Shown here one piece after another: positions 11,476 to 21,235 of a DNA stretch of 24,030 nt. Positions within the stretch are counted from its first letter, which is position 1; each line of letters starts with the position of its first letter. Made by a program: the position numbers and the translations under genes. The notes under the pieces are model-generated. The model saw only the letters and a program-made list of their open reading frames with translations, made no database searches and was not told where the DNA came from. The stretch covers positions 1 through 24,030 of the forward strand of contig CALSCO010000848.1 in assembly GCA_943704415.1 (NCBI GenBank). The letters are read 5' to 3'. Origin of the DNA: Parvularia atlantis. Lineage: Eukaryota > Opisthokonta > Rotosphaerida.

Positions 11476-11477
11476 TG
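11473..11477 (+). other. Stop/start overlap TGATG between carrier and acyltransferase
   Basis: The A at 11475 ends the carrier's TGA and begins the acyltransferase's ATG, in a different frame. Both frames are supported by protein family matches on either side. There is therefore no intergenic space for a promoter or 5' UTR of the downstream gene. Confidence 0.75.
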
Positions 11478-13084
11478 CACCCGCTCGTCAACGCCGTCGG
11501 CTTCCTCGCCGTCTTTGTGACGCTGTGCCTCACGCTGCGGCTCATGCAGCTGCCGGCGGCGCTGCTGGGTGCGTCCAAGGTGCGCTGCTGCCCACGGGTG
11601 GCGTGCGGGGGGAGGGGGGCGAAAACGGCGCCCGCGCAGGCGCACTACCGCGCGTACAACCGGTGGATCCAGTCGGGTTGGGTCTTCGTGATCGTGCTCA
11701 CGACGCAGTGGTTCAGGTGCGCCGCCGCCGCCGCCGCGCGGTCCGCGAGGGTGCTCACGACGGGACGCGCGTGCCAGCCCGACCGAGCTCTTCGTCTCGG
11801 GCGACAAGATCAGCGTCGACGACAGCCTCATCGTCATGACCAACCACCAGACCTTCGCCGACTGGTGGTACATTGTGCGTGCGCGTTCGCGTGCGCATGC
11901 CGGCAGGTGCGGCTCGCGGTGCTGACGGTGGTGGCTGCCGGCGCGCAGTGGTGCCTGGCGTACAACCGTCTGCGCGAGGGTGCGACCACCGGGCGCGGAC
12001 GCGCTTTCTCACGCTCGCTCACGCGGCCCGCGCCAGGCGTCGTCAAGATCATCCTCAAGAGCTCGCTCAAGCACATCCCGATCTGGGGCAGGGTGCGCAC
12101 ACACGCGCACAAGCAGCCACGCTCACGCTCGCCGGGCGCGCGAGGGCGCAGGGGATGCAGGGCTTTGAGTTCATCTTCCTGCGGCGCCGGTGGGAGGACG
12201 ACAGCAAGCACATGGCCAAGGCGCTCGCGGCGTACACGGTGCGCGCCGGGGCCGTGCACCGCTCGCGCGGGCCTGACCTTCGGCGGCCGCAGGAGCCGAC
12301 GTCGATGCCGTTCTGGCTCGTGATCTTCCCCGAGGGCACGATCATCCGGCACGAGTCGCGTGACGCATCGCGCGTGTACGCCGGCAAGCAGGGCATCGCG
12401 CCGCTCAAGCACCAGCTGCTGCCGAGGTGCGCAGGGCCGTGCCGCGCGTTCCCGCTCAGCGACGCGACGCGCCTCAGGACAACGGGCCTGAAGCTGTGCG
12501 TGGACAAGCTGCGCGGCAGCGCGGCCCACATCGTCGACATTACGATCGGCTACAAGGGCGTGCAGGCTGGGCAGAACGCGTCCGAGGTGTACAAGCTGCG
12601 CTCGACGTTCTTGTTTGGGCGGGCGCCGCCGCAAGTGCACATGTGCGCGTCCTCAAGGGCGTGGTGGGCGCGCGCCGCTGACGCCCGCCGCAGGCACGTG
12701 CGCCAGATCCCCATGTCGAGCGTGCCCGAGAAGGACGCGGAGTTTGTGTCGTGGCTGATGGCGCGGTACCGCGAGAAGGTGCGAGCTTGCACAGGCCGTG
12801 CGCGCGCCGACACCCGCGCGGCAGGACGAGCTGCTCGAGCGCTTTTACGCAACGGGCAGCTTCACGGACGAGAGCAAGCACGTGGAGCCCGTGCGGTGCG
12901 CCGCCGTGCGCGGCTGCACACTCGCGCGCCTGACCGCGCGCACGGCGCGGCGCGGCGCAGCGTGCGCGACTACCGGTACCTCGCGTGGATCCTCGGGTCG
13001 CTCGCGCTGTTCCTCTACGCGGCCGCGCACGCCTCTGTGGCGGCGCGCGCGCTGTACGCGCAGCTGGCGGGCGCGGCGTCTTAG
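11475..13084 (+). CDS. 1-acylglycerol-phosphate / lysocardiolipin-type acyltransferase (LPLAT), 343 aa
   Basis: Transfers an acyl chain from acyl-CoA to a lysophospholipid, at the ER or mitochondrial membrane. There is a hydrophobic N-terminal segment (residues ~4-30), then the catalytic HX4D box in NHQTFADWW (N83, H84, D89). The block KIILKSSLKHIPIWG and the motif GFEFIFLRRRW follow, then the FPEGT box (residues 163-167), the LLPRTTG motif, and a C-terminal membrane segment (~305-330). The motif order matches AGPAT3/4/5, LCLAT1 and fungal relatives. Eleven exons: 11475-11579, 11640-11716, 11778-11874, 11949-11979, 12037-12092, 12152-12238, 12293-12426, 12478-12642, 12694-12778, 12825-12895, 12961-13084. 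Exon 4 is only 31 nt. The first ATG is preferred because the N-terminal membrane segment is needed for a full-length match; the next in-frame ATG falls inside it. Confidence 0.92.
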
Positions 13085-15153
<2,069 letters not shown>

Positions 15154-16424
15154 GGTGCTGTGCGAGGTGCGCGGTGTGCGGCGGCGTTCAACGGAGCGAG
15201 CTCAGAAGGAGTGACGCCACGCGCAAAAGTGATGCACCCCCACGTGGCCCCGCGTCCCTCAGGTCGGGTTGCCATGCACAGGCCAATCTCAGCCCGGCCG
15301 GTTCGTGATCGCAGCGCGTCGGCACGGGGGCACCCGCGGGAGAGACGCGTGCCACAGCGGAGAAACGTTGGCGATCTCTGGCCGCCCACCGACTTATCGG
15401 GCATCCGCCCTGCGCGCGCAAACGCGGCACTTTGCATTTTGCGCGCGCGCAACGTCTGTGCTGTCGCCGCCTGCTGTCGCCGCCTGCCGTCGCCGCCTGC
15501 CTGCTCGGCTGGCTGGCTCCCCCCTTGTGCCGCTCGGCCTCTGTGCGCTGTGGCGCCGGCCCTGCTTGCGCTGAAACAGAGCGGAGTTTCGCCCCGTCCG
15601 AGGCCTCAGTTCAGCTCACTCTGCACTCAGCATGTTTGTGCACTCGCCGCACCTGCGCGCTGCGGCTGTTGCTGCGCGCTGCCCCGGCTGCGTTCCGGCG
15701 CGGTCCTGGCCGGCCGGCTGCGCGCCGCCGTGCGGGCCCCGCGCCCAGCTCTCCCCCTCACCAAGGCGCGAGAGCGCGCGTGCGGGTCCCACACCACACC
15801 GTTGCGCAGATCAGTGCGCGCGGTTCCCCAAACACGCGCAGCCGCCTGTGTGCGCGCGCGCCCCGCGAACTGTGTGCGCTGTTTTTTTTTTTGGGTTCGC
15901 GCCACCGCCTGCGGCCGCGCGCTTGCGTGTGCGCTTCGTGAGCGGCCTCTCTCGTGTGTTTTACCGCGAGGCGCCACGTCATGCGCGCCGCGGCGCGCCG
16001 CGCGCTGTGCTGCCGGGCCCGCTTTTGCGCGCCAACCCCGCGCGTGCGCGCCTACCTCAGGCCTCCCCCCACTCGCGTCTGCCGTGCGCCTCGAGCGCCG
16101 GGGCGCGGGCCCCGGCCGGTCGCGCCACGCGCGGTGGGCCGTTCATGTGGCGCCAGACCCGTCTTTTTGCCCTTTTCCTTTTCGCCACTGCCGTCGGACG
16201 CACGCACGCGCCGCGCGGCCCCGTGTGACACGCGCTTGCGGCCGCGCACGCACCGCCTGTACAGTGGGCGCGGGGAGGGGGCAGCACGTTGGCGCGGCCG
16301 GGCGCGGCCGGGTCCCGTGGGGGCGCAGAACAGGTGGCGCCGCCCAGACCGTTACCGTTCCACGTGCTTGCGAGCGGACCCTGGAAGGGCTCACGCGTCG
16401 CTCCTCCGTGCGCCGCGCAGGCCC
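15154..16424. promoter_or_regulatory. Long divergent intergenic region between enolase and CDK-inhibitor gene
   Basis: 1,271 bp, several times longer than any other gap here. Open frames exist on both strands, but they are low-complexity R/A/P-rich and match nothing I recognise. Visible features: a short tandem repeat (15463-15500), a T11 tract (15882-15892), and just before the CDK-inhibitor ATG a GCTCACG followed by a pyrimidine-rich CGCGCAG at 16420. The last looks like an intron acceptor, so a 5' UTR intron or an upstream exon of that gene is possible. Confidence 0.6.
15463..15500. repeat. Short tandem repeat, GTCGCCGCCTGC units
   Basis: Three near-identical 12-13 bp units of GTCGCCGCCTGC plus T or C, followed by a CTGCTCGGCTGGCTGG run. 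It lies in the enolase/CDK-inhibitor intergenic region. No function is assigned. Confidence 0.8.
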
Positions 16425-17318
16425 ATGCCCCATATGACCAAGCGCCTCCGGGTGGAACAATCGCTCAAGCAAGCCCTCGCGTCCCTGCCCGCCCGCCCCA
16501 CCACATCCACGACAACGACAACGGCCAAAAGGAGAATGGTCTCGAGCGCCGCACGCAGCCGCAGCGCCACCACGCGCAGCGCGGCCACCCCCGCCGCCGC
16601 CGGCCCCGCGCCCGACATCACGCTCGCGCGCTACGACTTCCGCGCGCGCAAGACGACCTCGACCGCGACCGCGGCCCCGACCAGCGCACGCGGCGTGAGG
16701 GGCGCGCGGCGGCACAAGACCGGCGCTGGCACGGGCGCCGCGCGGCCGCTCACGGCGTCGCCCAAGCTCGCGGACGAGGCCAACAAGCCCGGCGCGGACG
16801 GCGCGATGGACGTGGCGCCGGCGCCCGCGGGCGGCGCAGGCTCCGGGGGCGCGAGGAGCGACGTCGCGGCGCTGCTGCTGGGCCCGCTCAAGCCGAGCGG
16901 CGCCTCGGCCGCCGTCGTCGGTGCAGGCGCCGGCACGGGCGCGGGTGCAGGCGAGGCCGTCAACGCGGTGCCGGCGACACCAGCACTGCTCTCGGGCGCG
17001 GGCGCGACGCCGAGCGCCGCGGCCGGGCTGCGGACCGACGCGCTGCAGCAGCGCATGCGTGCGGCGCGGCACCTGTTTGTGCCGGAGGACGGCGGCGCGG
17101 GCGACGGCAGCGATCGGCTGGCGGGCCTGCAGCACGAGCTTGAGCAGGTGCGGGAGGAGAAGAGCGCGCGGTGGAATTTCGACTTTGCACGAGGCGAGCC
17201 TATGCCGGGCGCGTTCCAGTGGGAGGCGGTCAACACGGCTCCGACGCGCTCGCACGCCTTTGCCGTGCCGGTGGGGATGGAAGTGGACGCGCCTGCGGTG
17301 CGGTCGTCGCCCCGGTGA
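16425..17318 (+). CDS. Kip/Cip-type cyclin-dependent kinase inhibitor-like protein, 297 aa
   Basis: Probable CDK inhibitor acting on cyclin-CDK complexes in the nucleus. The C-terminal part (residues ~213-270) has the parts of the p21/p27 inhibitory domain in order: a cyclin-docking RHLF (R215-F218); a charged linker predicted helical (~229-249); the kinase-binding WNFDF (250-254); then, at p27 spacing, P, G and an F-x-W (F264, W266) ending EAV. From W250 to V269 the pattern WNFDFx4Px2Gx[YF]xWx2V is identical in spacing to human p27. The linker is about five residues longer. No clear equivalent of p27's FYYR follows. The first 210 residues are A/T/S/G-rich and probably disordered, with basic patches (KRLR, AKRR) that could be nuclear signals, and SP sites (ASPKL, SSPR at the end). 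There is no intron, unlike every neighbour. ATG 16425 or 16434 could start translation. Confidence 0.82.
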   Translation: MPHMTKRLRVEQSLKQALASLPARPTTSTTTTTAKRRMVSSAARSRSATTRSAATPAAAGPAPDITLARYDFRARKTTSTATAAPTSARGVRGARRHKTGAGTGAARPLTASPKLADEANKPGADGAMDVAPAPAGGAGSGGARSDVAALLLGPLKPSGASAAVVGAGAGTGAGAGEAVNAVPATPALLSGAGATPSAAAGLRTDALQQRMRAARHLFVPEDGGAGDGSDRLAGLQHELEQVREEKSARWNFDFARGEPMPGAFQWEAVNTAPTRSHAFAVPVGMEVDAPAVRSSPR

Positions 17319-17469
17319 TGCTTCACGTCTGCCCGCCCTCGCCGCCGCCGCAAGCCAGCCCCTTGACCCCTCCCACCCTCCCCACCCTGCGACACACTCA
17401 CATTCACACACAAGCACATCTGTGCTGCTTTGCCCGCGTCTTACAGATGAAAAAGAACGGGGTCGTGCG
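17319..17469. other. Convergent 3' intergenic region
   Basis: 151 bp between two stops facing each other. It contains an imperfect ACAC/CACA stretch (17391-17420). No coding evidence and no clear poly(A) signal seen. Confidence 0.5.
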
Positions 17470-17737
17470 TCACTCGGCCTGGTTGCGGTTGAGCATCTGC
17501 CGGCGCAGGGGCGAGCCGTAAAAGTCGCTGAGCATGATCGGGTGCTTGCTCGCTGTGGGTGCACCCGTGAGCCGATGTGCCGCGCGCGTTGGCACATCCC
17601 CCATGGCGCGCACACGCACCAAACAGCCGCCCGCGTGCCGTCGCCGCGGCCACGTCGCGGCGGAAGGCCGTCCAGACCGCGAGCAGCACCGCGAGCAGCA
17701 GCGCGGGCGCGGCGATGGCGGCCGCTGCGGCCCACAT
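17470..17737 (-). CDS. Small single-pass membrane protein, 66 aa
   Basis: Not recognised. Two exons (17737-17620 and 17552-17470) join in frame across a 67-nt intron with standard GTGCG donor, CTCAC branch-like site and CACAG end. The protein starts with an alanine-rich hydrophobic helix (residues ~2-24, WAAAAAIAAPALLLAVLLAV), then a basic R-R pair, then a short polar tail ending in the conserved-looking SDFYGSPLRRQMLNRNQAE. Topology is likely N-out or signal-anchor with the tail in the cytosol. Support comes from the clean splice junction, strand context (divergent from the 7TM gene by 121 bp), and a tail unlike the local low-complexity sequence. The frame stays open upstream of ATG 17737, so a longer N-terminus is possible. 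Confidence 0.65.
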
Positions 17738-17858
17738 GCCCGTTGCGCAGCGCGACCGATCGCGGCACCAAACTGGGTCTCTGTTTGCTTTCCTCGTTGG
17801 CGCTCAGCAGGCTGCCGCGCGCAAAGACACTTAGGAAGGGACAGGCGAGGGGCGCGCC
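17738..17858. promoter_or_regulatory. Divergent promoter, small membrane protein and 7TM gene
   Basis: 121 bp between two start codons facing away from each other. Its centre is less GC-rich (CTGTTTGCTTTCCTCG) than its surroundings. No recognised motif. Confidence 0.5.
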
Positions 17859-18704
17859 ATGAGACCGCAGCTGCTCGTTCCCGGCGACCTGCCGGCGTGC
17901 GACTGGCGCGTGCAGGTGCGTCGCGCGAGCACGTGCCGCGCGAACGGCGTTTCGCTCAACCGGCACGCGCGCGCGCCCACCGCACCCCGCCTGTCACGCA
18001 CACAACACCGCGCAAACACGCACGCTGCACTGCGCACGCCGCACGCCGCACGCAGATCTGGGACTGCGCCGACGCAGAGTTCTACCGCAACCTGTACGTC
18101 GTCACGGGTGCGTTTCAATGTCCTGTGCGCGTCGTGGGCGGCGGTTGACAAGCTGGCGGTTAGCGGTCGTCGCGGGCCTTGTCTGGACGCTCATCGCGGC
18201 GCTGCTCCTGTTCCGCCGCGTGCACTGGGGCATCCGGCTGGTGCACAATGACCTCGTGCGCGGGCCCGAGGGCCTGCTCTTCTGCCTGATGATCTGGACC
18301 ATGCGTGCGCTGCTTCGAGCGCAGCCTGCCGCTGCCGCTGTGCCGACCCCGCCCTGGCCGCGCAGTGCTCTTCGTGCACAGCATCGTACTCCTGGCCGAC
18401 ATCGCGCCACCGCGCATCTTGCTCGAGCTCACGTTCAACCTGAGCTTCCTGTTCACCGTGCTCGGCGTCGCGGCGTACCTCAACTCGTTCATCCTCGCCA
18501 CGCCCGTCGGCATGCTCAGTGCGCCGCGCCCGACCCAGCAGGCGGGCGGCGGGCCGTGCACTCACCATCTGCCCGGGCACAGAGCTGGCGCGAATCAAGC
18601 GCAACATCCGCCTGCCGCGGCGCAACGTCATCTACCGGGTCGTCTCCTTCTTCGCGCTCGAGGTGCCACTCACGTTCTTGCCGCTGGCCGTGCTCACAGG
18701 TGCG

Positions 18705-18753
<49 letters not shown>

Positions 18754-20089
18754 CGCGGCCGCGCGGCTCACTCGCACGCGCAGGCCTGTACGCCGACACG
18801 CCGTTCGAAGCCGTGATCTACCAAATCATGCTCAACTGGCAGGCCGTGCACTTCCTGCTGCTCGAGATCTTCTTCTTCATCATCGGCAACAACTTTGTGC
18901 GCATCCTCAAATTCAACCTGCGTGCGTGGCGCACCCGCAGCGACGGCGCGCCCTTCTCACGGCGCCGCCCCCAGTTGCGATGGAGAAGATGGGCACGTCT
19001 CCGCGCAAGCTCAAGCTCCTCCGCATCACCGTTAGCAAGGTGCCCCTGCCCCCAGCTGTGCGCGTGTGCGCTCATGTCTCTGCGCCGCGCCGCCCAGGTC
19101 GAGCAGATCGTGCTCGCGATCAACTTTGCGGCAGTGGACGCGGCCATCCAGTTCATGGTGCGCGTGTCCCGCCGCAGTGCCGGCCCCTGCTCACGTACAC
19201 GCACGCGCGCGCGGCCACCAGCTGGGCAACTGCTACTACGTCTACCAAGTGCAACCGTGGGCGCGCACCCTCGCCGTGCTATACCTGACGGTCGAGACCG
19301 TCGCGGTGCTGTACCTCGTGATCAAGGCGGCCTACGTGTGCGTCTGACATGCTGATGCGACGGCCGGCCGCGTGCTGACGCGCCGCTCCACCCAGCGACT
19401 TCCAGAAGGTCAAGCTCGGGCAGGACGGCGACGAGAAGAAGCACCCGATGGACCAGGTGCGCGCCGCCCTGACCCTCGCTGCCAGTGTCTGTCTTTGCCT
19501 AAACGCCGCTGCTCGCAGTTTATGCGCGAGGTGCATGCCAACAAGTCGTCCAGCCAGTCGTCGACTGACAAGCAGGGCGGCGCCGACGGCAACCTAGACG
19601 CGTTCTCGCAACTCACGACCTACCTCACCGAGACGCGCGGGCTGCCGACGCTCGACGGGGTGCAGCACGCCGGTGCGCCGCGCGGGACCATGCACCGGCG
19701 GCTGGTGCTCACCCTCGCGCATCGCCGCCGCTGCGCCGCCGCCGCGACAGACAAGATCCCCGACGACATTGATGACGCCGAGCAGACGATCGTCATCGGC
19801 ACGTTCACCCAGGCGATCCGGGCCGGGCGGACGATTCGTGTCTCGCTCTTTGACGGCGTGCGCAAGACGGTCATGCCCCGCGCGAGCTCGGCCAAGTCAG
19901 ACGATCTGCCGTCCAACGAGCCGCGCAGCTCGAGCGACCACAACGTGCACATCGAATTGAGCGCGGTCGACAGCGACAAGTGCGTCGCTGAGCATGCGCT
20001 CGCGCTCGCGCGGACTGACGCGCCGCATGGCCGCACACAGGGCCATGGACCTTTTCCTGCGCACGTCCGCGCGCAGCAGCCTCGCGTAA
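17859..20089 (+). CDS. Seven-transmembrane protein of unrecognised family, 463 aa
   Basis: Spliced from 13 exons: 17859-17915, 18056-18107, 18164-18304, 18366-18518, 18583-18699, 18784-18921, 18975-19039, 19098-19157, 19222-19337, 19396-19456, 19519-19672, 19751-19979, 20041-20089. Seven hydrophobic segments follow a ~35-residue N-terminus (VVAGLVWTLIAALLLF; LLFCLMIWTMLLFVHSIVLL; LSFLFTVLGVAAYLNSFIL; VVSFFALEVPLTFLPLAVL; VHFLLLEIFFFIIGNNF; IVLAINFAAVDAAIQFM; LAVLYLTVETVAVLYLVI), all before residue ~315. The last ~150 residues are a polar, S/D/K-rich tail. Charged loops such as RVHWGIRLVHNDLVRGPEG and ARIKRNIRLPRRN are well formed, so this is a real membrane protein. The 7TM layout with a long tail recalls a receptor, but I see no DRY, NPxxY or other GPCR signature. 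Intron 5 contains an AC repeat. The acceptor at 18163 is TAG. Confidence 0.85.
18712..18752. repeat. (AC)n microsatellite in 7TM gene intron 5
   Basis: 41 bases of AC dinucleotide inside the intron 18700-18783, just after the GTGCGCATATATAC donor side. On the sense strand it reads CA. Confidence 0.95.
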
Positions 20090-20167
20090 GGCTAGCCAAA
20101 AAGTCGCTCGTGTATCTGCTTGTGTGTTATGCAGCGCCGCGCAGCCTTGGCCTAGTACAGGAACTTA
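20090..20167. other. Convergent 3' intergenic region
   Basis: 78 bp between the 7TM stop (TAA) and the PH-protein stop. It includes TGTGTGTTATGC and no other recognisable feature. Confidence 0.5.
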
Positions 20168-20568
20168 TTACTTGCTCGCGCGGAACGGCCGCGAGAAGGC
20201 CATCATGTTGGCCGGGTGCAGGCGCGCGTCGGCCAGGACGGCCTGCGTCTTGTACGAGTGCACGAGCGACCAGCCGTGCTCGCCCATGATCGCCAGCACG
20301 TGCACGGGCGGAACGTACTTATCGCAGTACCTGGCGGCGCGGCCGCGTGAGACCGCATCAAGCGCGCTGCGACGAGCGGCCGACGCGCACCACCCGCGCG
20401 CGTCCTTGCGCTTCTGCTTGGCCGTCGCGCCCTCGCTCAAGCGCGACAGGATCGCCGACTCGACGCTCCCGTTCACGCGCAGACCCTGGCCGACGAACGA
20501 CTCGACCGTGGCGTACTGCAGTGTGCCCTTGCGAACCGACGCGCACTGCGTCAGCGTACGCGTTGTGC

Positions 20569-20653
<85 letters not shown>

Positions 20654-21155
20654 CCACCTCGAGCGTCGGCGCGTCGTCCTCGTCCTCCCACACCGAGCGG
20701 ATGAAGTCCATCCACTCGTCCATCTCGGCGCGCGTGTCGGCGCAGAACTGCGAGCCGTGCGTCAGTCATGGGTGGGCCGCGCACTGACTGCCGCGCTGCG
20801 CGCGCACCATCCACACGCGCTCCTTAGTCTGGATCTCGAAGCAGTGCGCGTACTTGGGGTTCTTGCGCGACTCGTCCTCGCTCGGCGCGACCGAGCGCAT
20901 GTCCTCGGCGTAGATCACGCCCGCGTACTCCTTGTCCTGGCGGCGCGGTCGGCGGCAGGGTGTGGGTTTGTTTGGATTAGGCGTGAGCCGCGGGTCGTGT
21001 GCGCGCGCGAGCGGCAAGCGGCGAGCGGCGCGGCGCACCTGCTCCTGCTTGTAGTAGAACAGCGCGTTGTTCTCAAGCACGCACCACCGCCGCTTCCAGC
21101 CCTTGGACGACCCGCCCTGCTTGGAGAGCCAGCCGCGCCGCGTCTTCGGGTCCAT
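20168..21155 (-). CDS. PH-domain protein with cytohesin-like N-terminal PH domain, 217 aa
   Basis: The pleckstrin-homology domain fills residues ~6-103: RRGWLSKQGGSSKGWKRRW, an FYYK strand, DKEYAGVI, CFEIQTKERVW, and a C-terminal helix EMDEWMDFIRSVW. The beta1-beta2 loop with K and KRR closely follows the cytohesin/Grp1 pattern that binds PI(3,4,5)P3, so phosphoinositide binding at the plasma membrane is a reasonable inference. The remaining ~115 residues (GTLQYATVESFVGQGLRVNG ... YKTQAVLADARLHPANMMAF) match nothing I know. Five exons: 21155-21039, 20936-20808, 20747-20658, 20545-20391, 20330-20168. Intron 3 holds an 81-bp CA repeat. Intron 4 (60 nt) has no stop and would keep the frame if retained. 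The start is divergent from the septin by 80 bp. Confidence 0.88.
20572..20652. repeat. (TG)n microsatellite in PH-protein intron 3
   Basis: 81 bases of uninterrupted TG (CA on the gene's sense strand) inside the 112-nt intron 20657-20546, starting a few bases after the donor. It is the longest simple repeat in the window. Confidence 0.97.
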
Positions 21156-21235
21156 GCTGCGTTGAGGTGGTTCCGTGTCTAAGTAACAATAAGTACGTAG
21201 CGGTCAATAACTTCGCCGCTGCCACGGTCGCACCG
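21156..21235. promoter_or_regulatory. 80-bp divergent promoter, PH protein and septin
   Basis: Only 80 bp separate the two ATGs. The middle (TAAGTAACAATAAGTACG...TCAATAAC) is strikingly AT-rich for this locus. That fits a shared core promoter, though no named element is certain. Confidence 0.55.

Noticed and set aside
11875-11911. A very short (37-nt) intron ending at the GGCAG at 11911 in the acyltransferase
   Set aside because: Using the later acceptor at 11948 joins WWYI to WCLAYNR, which fits the family alignment and gives a 74-nt intron with a CTGAC branch-like site.
15880-15905. Possible tRNA B-box (GGGTTCGCGCC) after the T11 tract
   Set aside because: No matching A-box, no cloverleaf arms, and the invariant A of the B-box is absent.
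16143-17966. A 607-codon open frame on the minus strand opposite the CDK-inhibitor gene
   Set aside because: R/A/P-rich composition typical of antisense frames in GC-rich DNA; no domain, while the plus strand carries a recognisable CDI domain.
20572-20652. TG tract read as a telomere-like or mobile-element end
   Set aside because: It sits wholly within a 112-nt intron with intact splice sites and no flanking duplication; a plain microsatellite.
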